The notes under the pieces are model-generated. The model worked only from the letters and a program-made list of their open reading frames with translations, was not told the origin of the DNA and did no database searches. A stretch of DNA of 64,000 bases. Origin: RPQJ01 sp041910015. Lineage in GTDB: Bacteria; Pseudomonadota; Gammaproteobacteria; Steroidobacterales; Steroidobacteraceae. Of the stretch, positions 7,701-17,043 are shown in pieces. Made by a program: the position numbers and the translations under genes. The stretch's first letter is position 1, and every line of letters begins with the position of its first letter. The DNA is taken from positions 44,535 through 108,534 of the forward strand of contig JAYRRR010000077.1 in the NCBI GenBank assembly GCA_041910015.1, given 5' to 3'.

Positions 7701-9535
7701 TCCTGGATCCACAGCGGCCCACCGTCCGCTGTCGCCACCCGATAGGGCCGTTCGTTCAGGATGCGCAGGTCGAAATTCTCGAGCAGCGGCAGCATGTCCG
7801 ACATGGCGACGGGGTCGCCGCGGCGGTACAGCCGCAGGTGCAGCGCGCCCCGGGTCGCGTCGCCGGGTCGCAGCTCCATGCCGAGCGAGCCGGGCGTCGC
7901 GGGCAGCGCCGCGAGTTCCTGCAGATCGTGGATCGCCTCCGCGGGTGGCACGTCCTCCTGGTAGGCCACCGGGAATGCCGTGATGAAGCGCGCCGCGAGC
8001 GCGTCGCCTTCCTCGGGGCTCAGGCGCTCGACGAGCTCCTCGCGAAGCTGGTCCGGCCAGGTGCGCAGCGCCTCGGTGATGCGATGCTCGATGCGCTCGA
8101 CGTCCGCCGCGACCCCCGCCGAGGGCGCGGTGCGCACGAGGACGTGCAGGCGGGCAAGGGCGGACTCGCTGATCTGGACCTGGGACTCGAAGTCGGCCCC
8201 GGCGAGCTCGTCGACGAGGATGCGCTCGATGCGCTCGCGCGCCTGCGTGTTGTAGCGATCGCGCGGCACGTAGAGCAGGCACGAGAAGAAGCGCTGGTAC
8301 GGATCGCGGCGCAGGAACAGCCGCACGCGGCGGCGCTCGTAGAGGTTGACGATGCCGCGCACCGTCCGCACCAGTTCGGCGACGCTCGACTGGAACAGCT
8401 CGTCGCGCGGGAACGTCTCGAGCACGTGGATGATCGCCTTGCCGTCGTGGCTCGTGGCGGAGATGCCGAAATGGTCGACGACGCGCTGCACCTTGTGGCG
8501 GAGCAGCGGAATCTCGCGCGGGTTCGCGCTGTAGGTGCTCGAGGTGAACAGGCCGATGAAGCGCCGCTCGCCGGTGACGTTGCCGCGCGCGTCGAACGTC
8601 TTGACGCCGATGTAGTCGAGATAGGTCGACCGGTGCACGGTCGAGACGGAGTTCGCCTTGGTGACGATCAGCAGCGCGGGCTCACGGGCCTTGCGTCGCA
8701 GCTCGCCGGTGAGTTCCGTCTTCGCCGGCTGCGGCCGGCCCGCGGCCGCGCGCAGCAGGCCGAGACCGGACTTCGGCACCGGCACGAGGTGATCGGCGTG
8801 TCGGCCGCGCTCGAGCCGGTATTCTCGATAGCCGAGGAACGTGAAATGGTTGTCGGCGAGCCATTCGAGGAACTCGCCCGCTTCGACGCCTTCCTGCCGG
8901 CGGACACCGGGGCTGCCGGCGGCGAGCTCGTGCGCGAGCCGCTGCGCGTCCTGCCGCATGGCCGGCCAGTCCTGGACCGCCAGCCGCACGTCCTCGAGCA
9001 TGCCGAGGATGCGCTGGCGAATGTCCTCGAGCCGCGTCGCGTCGCCGATGCGCGGCACCGCGATGTGTTGCCACGACTCCGCCGCGTCCTCGCCGTCGCC
9101 ACCCGATTCGAGCCCGACCAGGCGGCCACGCCCGTCGCGCACCACGCGCAGCACCGGGTGCACCATGAGCTGGATGGCGAGCCCGGCGTCATTCAGCACC
9201 ATGGCGAGGGAGTCGACGAGAAACGGCATGTCGTCCGTGACGACTTCGACGATCGTGCCGGGCGCATGCCAGCCGTGCTCGGATTCGGTAGGATTGAACA
9301 CGCGCACCTTCGGCTCGCCGGCGCGGCGCACGCGTCCGAACTCCAGGTGGGCAGCGGCGGCGGCGGCGAACACCGCGGGGTCGCGCAGCGACAGGTCTTC
9401 CTCGGCAACGCCACGGTAATACGGCGGCACGAAATCGGCGAGCCGCACCGCCGGATGTCCGGACTGCAGCTTGCGCGCCCGGCGGGCGATGATGTCGATG
9501 AGGTGCTGGCGTGCGGCGGGGATCGTTCCTGGCAT
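4703..9535 (-). CDS. gdhB: NAD-specific glutamate dehydrogenase, large (about 180 kDa) type
   Basis: 1610 residues, matching the 180-kDa NAD-GDH family (around 1600 residues). A long N-terminal regulatory region, including ACT-like segments, precedes the catalytic core. In the core, LRWSDRREDFRTEILGLMKAQ, the lysine loop VPVGAKGGFVPKQ, and NDAVRVDGRELRCKVVGEGGN followed by QLGRIEYA are typical. The enzyme oxidatively deaminates glutamate to 2-oxoglutarate using NAD, serving amino acid catabolism. AAGGACG precedes the ATG. The gene begins 34 bases after a MarR regulator on the same strand, which may control it. Very long open frames on the opposite strand are codon-bias shadows. Confidence 0.93.
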   Translation of the reverse strand: MPGTIPAARQHLIDIIARRARKLQSGHPAVRLADFVPPYYRGVAEEDLSLRDPAVFAAAAAAHLEFGRVRRAGEPKVRVFNPTESEHGWHAPGTIVEVVTDDMPFLVDSLAMVLNDAGLAIQLMVHPVLRVVRDGRGRLVGLESGGDGEDAAESWQHIAVPRIGDATRLEDIRQRILGMLEDVRLAVQDWPAMRQDAQRLAHELAAGSPGVRRQEGVEAGEFLEWLADNHFTFLGYREYRLERGRHADHLVPVPKSGLGLLRAAAGRPQPAKTELTGELRRKAREPALLIVTKANSVSTVHRSTYLDYIGVKTFDARGNVTGERRFIGLFTSSTYSANPREIPLLRHKVQRVVDHFGISATSHDGKAIIHVLETFPRDELFQSSVAELVRTVRGIVNLYERRRVRLFLRRDPYQRFFSCLLYVPRDRYNTQARERIERILVDELAGADFESQVQISESALARLHVLVRTAPSAGVAADVERIEHRITEALRTWPDQLREELVERLSPEEGDALAARFITAFPVAYQEDVPPAEAIHDLQELAALPATPGSLGMELRPGDATRGALHLRLYRRGDPVAMSDMLPLLENFDLRILNERPYRVATADGGPLWIQDLEVKHAGGRTLDPEQVGPRFEEAFHAVRQGFAESDGFNRLVLAAGLDWRQALLLRAICRYLLQTGITFSQKYMEEVLARNVVIASRLVWTFEARFDPDLRPTVRAAQIKRLTEDVAEALEQVTSPDDDRILRAFRAVIMATLRTNHYQRDASGQPKPYLSFKLDPQQLPDLPKPRPMFEIWVYSPRVEGVHLRMGRVARGGLRWSDRREDFRTEILGLMKAQNVKNTLIVPVGAKGGFVPKQMPAGASREVVQREGTECYRWFIRGLLDVTDNVIGDVVIPPERTVRYDADDPYLVVAADKGTATFSDTANALAAEYGFWLGDAFASGGSAGYDHKKMGITAKGAWECVKRHFREMGVDTQAQDFTVAGIGDMAGDVFGNGMLLSPHIRLVAAFNHQHIFLDPDPDAVRSHRERERLFNLPRSAWSDYDPKLISRGGGVFPRNAKQIALPAQARALLGLETSQATPQEIIRAILRLPVDLLWNGGIGTYVKASWEANPAVGDRTNDAVRVDGRELRCKVVGEGGNLGFSQLGRIEYAMRGGRINTDFVDNSGGVDCSDHEVNIKILLKAVQHRVKLTTPQRNRLLAAMTDDVAALVLRDNYLQSQAISLLEATASERLGEHAHFIRSLELDGVLDRSLEYLPSGEEIEDRRRAGQTLVRPELAIMVSYAKIALNAQLIQSDVPEDPYLGLELNRYFPERLTRRFRRLLGDHRLRREIIATATTNSIVNRMGPTFVARAQQDTGADAATVARAYAIAREAFEVRETWNAIEALDNRVASSVQYRMVQDTVGLIRQATYWMIQRHRNALGIEQQVARLQPGIRELARAPLQWLQASDRAGFEARTAELGAAGVPADLARRIAACNALHCAPDIVELAQARRITVEAAARAYFGIGALFGLDWLRHHIEGLDTAGHWHAVARGSLREAQFEVHRSLAQGVLEGPREADPAKAIERWLRKHEAATRHARAVITDIRAQTTPVDFASLSVALQAVRRVTVAET

Positions 9536-9568
9536 GAATGCGTCCTTCGAGTCGTCTCTCGGGTGAGT

Positions 9569-10096
9569 TCAGCCGCGCCGGCGCCGGCCCGCGGCCGTGC
9601 GAGCGCGCCTTTGCGGCGGCGATGCCGGGCTCCATTCCCTGCGGAGCTGCCCGGAAAGCTGCTCGGCGCGCCCGGTGAGCACGTCGAGCAGCCGGTACAG
9701 TTGCGGTACTTCGTCCGGCGGCAGCGCCGCGAGCAACTCGCCCTCGAAACGCAGGGCCAGCGGAGCGACTTCGCGATAGACGGCCGCGCCGGCAGCGGAC
9801 ACCTCGAGGACCGAACGCCGACGATCGTCGACCGCCATGGCGCGGCGCAGACGTCCGGCGCGCAGCAAGCGGTTGACCGCGCGACTCACGGCGACGGCGT
9901 CCATGCGCGACCGGTGCGCGACTTCGCGCGCCGACAGGCCCGAGTAACGCATCAGCACCGCGATGACGCGCCACTCCGGGATCGTGAGGTCGAATCGCTC
10001 GCCGTAGGCCTGGGCGATCGCGCTGCTCACGACGTTCGCCAGCACAGAGAGGCGATAAGGCAGAAAGCGTTCGAGGTCGATCAGCGGCGCAGGCAC
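9569..10096 (-). CDS. MarR-family transcriptional regulator
   Basis: 175 residues from a GTG start at 10096, preceded by GGAAG. The winged helix-turn-helix lies at about 35-100: LTIPEWRVIAVLMRYSGLSAREVAHRSRMDAVAVSRAVNRLL (shown in part by its ends LTIPEWR and VNRLL), then the wing MAVDDRRRS. A basic tail RRARTAAGRRRRG ends the protein. The open frame continues upstream to 10615, but that part overlaps zapE and does not look like protein. Two overlapping inverted repeats sit just upstream and may be its own operator. The downstream neighbour, 34 bases away, is the glutamate dehydrogenase gene, a plausible target. Confidence 0.8.
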   Translation of the reverse strand: MPAPLIDLERFLPYRLSVLANVVSSAIAQAYGERFDLTIPEWRVIAVLMRYSGLSAREVAHRSRMDAVAVSRAVNRLLRAGRLRRAMAVDDRRRSVLEVSAAGAAVYREVAPLALRFEGELLAALPPDEVPQLYRLLDVLTGRAEQLSGQLRREWSPASPPQRRARTAAGRRRRG

Positions 10097-10111
10097 GCGT
10101 CGTCTTCCGTC

Positions 10112-10141
10112 GCAACGATCGGTTGCAAGTGTAACGACTTG
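10112..10141. promoter_or_regulatory. Two overlapping inverted repeats upstream of marR
   Basis: GCAAC-GATCG-GTTGC (10112-10126) is a perfect 5-bp inverted repeat with a 5-base centre. It overlaps by one base CAAGT-GTAACG-ACTTG (10126-10141), another perfect inverted repeat. Both lie 16 to 45 bases upstream of the GTG start of the MarR gene, where an autoregulatory operator would be expected. MarR dimers bind such short palindromes, but binding here is inference. Confidence 0.4.
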
Positions 10142-10166
10142 CCCCGGCGTCGCGCCAGTCGGGGGC

Positions 10167-11276
10167 CTACGGCCGATGCGGTCGTCCGAGATACTGCGTC
10201 GTCTGCATCTCGGCCAGCCGGCTGCGCGTGCGCTGGAACTCGAACCGGAGTCGCTCGCCGGTGTAGATCCCGTCGGGCGGCGCGTGCGCCGCCAGCAGCA
10301 GCTTGACGCCGCGGTCATAGAACTCGTCGACCAGTGCGATGAACCGCCGCGCCTGGTTGTCCTGCGCCGCGTCGAGCCGTGGCACGTCCGACACGGCGAC
10401 CGTGTGGAAGTCCCGGGCGATCTCGACGTAGTCGGTCTGCGACCGGGGTCCGTCGCAGATGGCCGCGAACTCGAACCAGATCGTCTCGTCGGTGGCGGCG
10501 ACATAGGGAATGCGCCGGCCCTCGATCTCGATCGCGCCGGGACCCGCGACCGGGCCGTCGCCGAGGTCCTCGAAGCGCCGCGCGAGCCGCTGCGCGGCGT
10601 CCGCCGCGCGGGCATCGAGGTACAGCGGCGCCTTTTCGAGGCGGCGCAGGCGGTAGTCGTTGCCGGCGTCGACGTTGACGACCTCGGTGTGACGTTCGAT
10701 CAGTGCGATCGCAGGCAGGAAGCGCTGCCGTTGCAGGCCGTCGCGATAGAGCTGCGATGGCGGCACGTTCGAGGTGAAGACCGGCGTCACGCCGCGTTCG
10801 AACAGGCCGGCGAACAGCCCCCCGAGCAGCATGGCGTCGGCGATGTCGCTGACGAACAGCTCGTCGAGACAGAGCACGCGGGCGTCGCGCGCCATGTCGC
10901 CCGCCACCCGCGCCAGCGGGTCGGCCGTGTCGCGCAACTCACCCAGCCGCGCGTGCACGTCCTTCATGAAGCGGTGAAAGTGCTCGCGCCGCGCGGGCAC
11001 GCCGACGTGGGCCGCGAAGATGTCCATGACGAACGTCTTGCCGCGGCCGACGCCGCCCCACAGGTAGAGGCCGCGCTCGGTGCGTCGCGCCGCAGGCCCG
11101 GCCAGTCGCCCGCGGAGCCGGCCGATCACGCCTGCCTCGCGGGCCGCGGCCGCCCGCACGCGGCTGGCGACGTCGTCGAGCCGGGCGATGGCCAGCGCCT
11201 GCGCGGGGTCCGCCACGTAGCCGTGACGCGCCAGCGCCGCCTCGTATTCGAGCCGCAGATCCGGACCGGACACCAT
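10167..11276 (-). CDS. zapE: Cell division protein ZapE (AFG1-like ATPase)
   Basis: 369 residues matching the AFG1/ZapE AAA-type ATPase family. The Walker A loop GGVGRGKT is at 74-81, followed by FVMDIFAAH and the family signature HFHRFMKDVHARL near 97-109. Walker B is in VLCLDELFVSDIADAML near 135-150, with the family hallmark FTSNVPP near 170. ZapE is a membrane-associated ATPase that acts on the constricting division ring in E. coli. The gene starts eight bases after the acetoacetate-CoA ligase stop, so it is probably in the same transcript. Confidence 0.9.
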   Translation of the reverse strand: MVSGPDLRLEYEAALARHGYVADPAQALAIARLDDVASRVRAAAAREAGVIGRLRGRLAGPAARRTERGLYLWGGVGRGKTFVMDIFAAHVGVPARREHFHRFMKDVHARLGELRDTADPLARVAGDMARDARVLCLDELFVSDIADAMLLGGLFAGLFERGVTPVFTSNVPPSQLYRDGLQRQRFLPAIALIERHTEVVNVDAGNDYRLRRLEKAPLYLDARAADAAQRLARRFEDLGDGPVAGPGAIEIEGRRIPYVAATDETIWFEFAAICDGPRSQTDYVEIARDFHTVAVSDVPRLDAAQDNQARRFIALVDEFYDRGVKLLLAAHAPPDGIYTGERLRFEFQRTRSRLAEMQTTQYLGRPHRP

Positions 11277-11284
11277 GGCACCCC

Positions 11285-13243
<1,959 letters not shown>

Positions 13244-13249
13244 ACTGTA

Positions 13250-15274
13250 TCAGTGCGCAGGTTCCTTCCGCACCAGGGCGGCGGCGACGAGCTCCGCCAC
13301 GTCCTGCGTCGCAACCCGATCGTCTGCCGATCGCGCCTTCAGCCCGTCGCCGATCATGACCGCGCAATACGGACAGGCCGTGGCGATCACCGCCGGCCGC
13401 AGCGGCAGCCCCTGCTCGACGCGCGTCACGTTGATGCGCGTGCCGATGTGCTCTTCCATCCACATGCGGCCGCCACCGGCGCCGCAGCACATCGCTTGCT
13501 CGCGGTTCAGCGGAAACTCGAGCGTCGCGTCGCGCGTGAGCCGGCGCAGCAAGTCGCGTGGCGCGGTGAATTCCTCGTTGTGGCGACCGAGATAGCACGG
13601 ATCGTGCAGCAGGACCCGCTCGAACCGGCGCTCGACCGCGATGCGACCCTCGGCAAGCAGGCGCGCAATGAACTGGGTGTGGTGCACGACCTCCCACGCA
13701 CCGCCCCGTGCCGGATACTCGTTGCGCAGTGTGTTGTACGCGTGCGGGTCGCAGGTGATGATGCGTTTGACGCCGAACCCGTTCAGCGTCACCACGCAGG
13801 TGTCGGCGAGCTGCTGGAACAGCAGCTCGTTGCCGAGCCTGCGCACGCATTCGCCAGTCGACGGTTCGGCGGCGCCGAGGATGCCGAAGCTGACACCCGC
13901 CTCGTGCAGGATGTCGACGAAGGCGCGTGCGATCTTCTGCCCGCGATTGTCGAAGGACTCGGCCGAGCCGACGTAGAACAGCCAGTCGACCGCTGCCATC
14001 TGCGCGGCCGTCCCGATCACGGGTACGTCGAGGCCCTGTGCCCAGTCGCCGCGCGTGTCGGCCGGGCGGCCCCAGGGGTTCGACTGCACCTCGTAGGCGT
14101 CGAACACGTTGCGCAGCTCCGTGGGGAACTCGCCGTCCATCATCACGCGGTGCTGACGCAGCCGGTAGAACTTCGGCAGGTGTTCGAGCTCGATCGGGCA
14201 CGCCGCTTCGCAGTAGCCACAGGTCGTGCAGGACCAGAGTGTGTCGTCGGAGATGACGTTGCCCACCAGCGCGGGCAACTGGCTCGCCGCGGCGCCGCCT
14301 GCGACGATCGCGTCGCGGTGCTCGAGCAGATGCCGTTTCAGGCTGTCGTGCACGCTCATCATGGACAGCGGCTTGCCGGTCACGTATGCCGGGCAGGCGA
14401 CCTTGCAGCGGCCGCACGCCGTGCAGGTGAAGGCGTCGAGTGCGTCCTTCCAGACGAGGTCGGTCGCGTTGCCGATCCCGACCTTCAGCACGTCGGCGTC
14501 GGCGGAGTCGTCGAGCAGCGGGCTCAGGTCGACCGCGGGAACCTCGTGCGCCGGACTGCCGCGACGCAGGAACAGGGCCGGCAGCGCCGTGACGATGTGG
14601 AAGTGCTCACCCGTCGGCAGCAGCACCAGGAAGGCGAGGACCGTCAGCATCTGCACCCAGTAGGCGAGCTGCGAGGCCGCCCGCAGCGTGACCTCGGGCC
14701 ATCCGGTGACGAGCGACGCGAGCCCGCCGCCGACCGGTGCCATGGACCGCTCGTGCGCGATGTCCGGCACGACGTCCGAATGGAGCGCGAACCGGAAAGC
14801 GTCGAACGCGAAGTCGGTGATCATTATGGTCGCGATCAGCGCGAGCACCAGGTACGCCTCGCGGTTGGGCTCGAGGCGCGCCGGCTTCAGCACCAGGCGC
14901 CGGTAGAACGCGACCGCCACCGCCGCGAGCACTGCGATCTCTACCCAGTCCTTCCAGACCGTGAATGCGTCGCCGAGCGCGCCGCCGAGCGCGTAAGCCT
15001 CGTGGAACCCGATGATGAGCAGATGGACCTTGCGCACGAGCAGCGACAGGAAGCCCACGAAGATGACGGCGTGCATGAGGCCGGGCAGCCAGTCGCGCGC
15101 GATCATGCGCCGCTGCAGCAGGCCGTTGCTCAAGACCGAGCGCAGCCGGCACAGCGGCTGGTTCCAGCGGACTTCGGGTTGCAATGCCGCGACGATGCTC
15201 AGCTTGCGCCACGCGAGCCAGAGAAACGCGACCAGGGACAGCCCCAGCAGGCTCGAGATGCCGATCGGACTCAC
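13250..15274 (-). CDS. EtfD-like membrane iron-sulfur oxidoreductase (CCG domains)
   Basis: 674 residues from a GTG start at 15274, chosen because GGGAGA lies just upstream; the open frame extends to 15346 but that leader is unlike protein. The N-terminal third has about six hydrophobic helices resembling the cytochrome-b-like subunit of nitrate reductase. Two [4Fe-4S] motifs follow, CTACGRCKVACP and CTTCGYCEAACP, and then two cysteine-rich CCG-type domains, the second with CCGAGGG. The layout matches mycobacterial EtfD and related heterodisulfide-reductase-like proteins that pass electrons from ETF to the quinone pool. It diverges from ETF-QO, which does the same job by another fold. Confidence 0.8.
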   Translation of the reverse strand: MSPIGISSLLGLSLVAFLWLAWRKLSIVAALQPEVRWNQPLCRLRSVLSNGLLQRRMIARDWLPGLMHAVIFVGFLSLLVRKVHLLIIGFHEAYALGGALGDAFTVWKDWVEIAVLAAVAVAFYRRLVLKPARLEPNREAYLVLALIATIMITDFAFDAFRFALHSDVVPDIAHERSMAPVGGGLASLVTGWPEVTLRAASQLAYWVQMLTVLAFLVLLPTGEHFHIVTALPALFLRRGSPAHEVPAVDLSPLLDDSADADVLKVGIGNATDLVWKDALDAFTCTACGRCKVACPAYVTGKPLSMMSVHDSLKRHLLEHRDAIVAGGAAASQLPALVGNVISDDTLWSCTTCGYCEAACPIELEHLPKFYRLRQHRVMMDGEFPTELRNVFDAYEVQSNPWGRPADTRGDWAQGLDVPVIGTAAQMAAVDWLFYVGSAESFDNRGQKIARAFVDILHEAGVSFGILGAAEPSTGECVRRLGNELLFQQLADTCVVTLNGFGVKRIITCDPHAYNTLRNEYPARGGAWEVVHHTQFIARLLAEGRIAVERRFERVLLHDPCYLGRHNEEFTAPRDLLRRLTRDATLEFPLNREQAMCCGAGGGRMWMEEHIGTRINVTRVEQGLPLRPAVIATACPYCAVMIGDGLKARSADDRVATQDVAELVAAALVRKEPAH

Positions 15275-15328
15275 CGGGTCTCCCGCGGCGGGGTGTGTGG
15301 GCGGACTATCACGGGCGGACCGTCGTTG

Positions 15329-15334
15329 TACAAT
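15329..15334 (+). promoter_or_regulatory. Candidate -10 element for the ETF-QO gene
   Basis: TACAAT lies 50 bases upstream of the ETF-QO ATG in the divergent intergenic region. No convincing -35 hexamer is visible at normal spacing, so this is only a candidate. Confidence 0.3.
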
Positions 15335-15384
15335 TCGGGTTTCCACGACACTGCCGCGGACCGGCGGCGCGAGGGGTTAGCTAC

Positions 15385-17040
15385 ATGGAACGCGATGCGA
15401 TGGAGTTCGATGTGGTTGTCGTCGGCGCCGGTCCGGCGGGCCTCGCGGCGGCAATCCGCCTGAAGCAGCTCGCGGCCGCGGCCGGCCGCGAAATCTCAGT
15501 CTGCGTGCTCGAGAAGGGCTCGGAAATCGGTGCCCATATCCTTTCGGGCGCCGTGATCGACCCGATTGCCCTGACGGAACTCTTCCCCGACTGGAAGGTG
15601 CGCGGCGCGCCGCTCGACACACCCGTGCGCGAAGACCGCTTCCTGGTGCTGACGCCGGAGAAGGCGCATCGCATCCCGAATGCGCTGCTGCCGCCGCTCA
15701 TGAGCAACCACGGCATGTATATCGCCAGCCTCGGCAACGTCGTGCGCTGGCTCGGGCAGCGCGCCGAAGAAGCCGGCGTCGACCTGTTTCCCGGCTTCGC
15801 GGCGGCCGAGGTGCTGTTCCACGAGAGCGGCGCGGTCAAGGGCGTGGCGACGGGCGACATGGGCGTCGGCAAGGACGGTCAGCCCAAGGACTCCTTCGCG
15901 CCCGGCATGGAACTGCATGCGAAGTACACCTTCTTCGCCGAAGGCTGCCGCGGGTCGCTGTCGCAGCAGCTCATGGGCCGCTTCAACCTGCGCGACGGCG
16001 TGGACCCGCAGGTCTACGGCATCGGCATCAAGGAGTTGTGGCAGGTGCCGAAGGAGCAGCATCAGCCGGGCCTCGTCGTCCACAGCCAGGGCTGGCCGCT
16101 GCCGAACGACGTGGGTGGCGGCTCGTTCCTGTATCACTTCGGCGACGGGCTGATCTCGGTCGGCTTCGTCACCCACCTGAGCTACGCGAATCCGTTTCTC
16201 TCGCCGTTCGAGGAAATGCAGCGCTTCAAGACGCATCCGGCGATCCGCGGCCACTTCGAAGGCGGCAAGCGCATCGCCTACGGCGCGCGTGCCATCAACG
16301 AAGGCGGCCTGCAGTCGGTCCCGAAGCTGGTGTTCCCGGGTGGCGCGCTGATCGGCTGCAGCGCGGGTTTCGTGAACCTGCCGCGCATCAAGGGCTCGCA
16401 CAACGCCATGAAGACCGGGATGCTCGCCGCGGAGGCGGCGTTCGCGGCCGTGTCCGCGGGGCGGGCCAGCGACGAACTCGCTGCCTATCCGGAGGCGTTC
16501 CGCAGTTCCTGGGCGTACCGGGACCTCCACAAGGTGCGCAACGTCAAGCCCGGGCTCAAGTGGGGCATGTGGCCCGGCACGGCGCACGGCGGCCTGCACA
16601 TGTGGCTCAACGACCTCGGCCTGGGCGGGCTCGTGGGCTGGACGCTGCGCCACAAGCAGGCCGACAACGAATGCCTGCGCCCCGCGGCGGAGATGCCCCG
16701 CATCGACTATCCCAGGCCGGACGGCGTGCTGACCTTCGATCGGCTGTCATCGGTGTTCCTGTCGGGCACGTCGCACGAGGAGGACCAGCCCGTGCATCTG
16801 CGGCTGCGCAATCCGGCGGTACCGGTCGAGGTCAACCTCGCGCAGTACGACGGGCCCGAGGGCCGCTATTGCCCCGCGGGCGTGTACGAGTTCGTCGATG
16901 CGGAGGGTGGGGGCAAGCGTCTGCAGATCAATGCGCAGAACTGCGTCCACTGCAAGACCTGCGACATCAAGGATCCGAAGCAGAATATCCACTGGGTGAC
17001 GCCCGAGGGTGGCGGTGGGCCGAACTACACGTCGATGTGA
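15385..17040 (+). CDS. etfD: Electron transfer flavoprotein-ubiquinone oxidoreductase
   Basis: 551 residues, the standard ETF-QO length. The N-terminal FAD-binding motif VVVGAGPAGLAAAIRLK is at about 10-26; HILSGAVIDP and the quinone-binding middle region follow. The C-terminal [4Fe-4S] domain holds NCVHCKTCDIKDPKQ and the diagnostic EGGGGPNY near the end, with a further cysteine in GRYCPAG. ETF-QO is peripheral to the inner membrane and passes electrons from acyl-CoA dehydrogenases, through ETF, to ubiquinone. The ATG at 15385 follows GAGGGG. Note that the name etfD is also used for the unrelated divergent neighbour. Confidence 0.94.
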   Translation: MERDAMEFDVVVVGAGPAGLAAAIRLKQLAAAAGREISVCVLEKGSEIGAHILSGAVIDPIALTELFPDWKVRGAPLDTPVREDRFLVLTPEKAHRIPNALLPPLMSNHGMYIASLGNVVRWLGQRAEEAGVDLFPGFAAAEVLFHESGAVKGVATGDMGVGKDGQPKDSFAPGMELHAKYTFFAEGCRGSLSQQLMGRFNLRDGVDPQVYGIGIKELWQVPKEQHQPGLVVHSQGWPLPNDVGGGSFLYHFGDGLISVGFVTHLSYANPFLSPFEEMQRFKTHPAIRGHFEGGKRIAYGARAINEGGLQSVPKLVFPGGALIGCSAGFVNLPRIKGSHNAMKTGMLAAEAAFAAVSAGRASDELAAYPEAFRSSWAYRDLHKVRNVKPGLKWGMWPGTAHGGLHMWLNDLGLGGLVGWTLRHKQADNECLRPAAEMPRIDYPRPDGVLTFDRLSSVFLSGTSHEEDQPVHLRLRNPAVPVEVNLAQYDGPEGRYCPAGVYEFVDAEGGGKRLQINAQNCVHCKTCDIKDPKQNIHWVTPEGGGGPNYTSM

Positions 17041-17043
17041 GCC

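Noticed and set aside
4811..10306. An 1831-codon open frame on the plus strand
   Set aside because: It lies entirely antisense to the NAD-GDH, MarR and part of zapE. The translation has no recognisable domain and is the kind of shadow produced by strong third-position GC bias.
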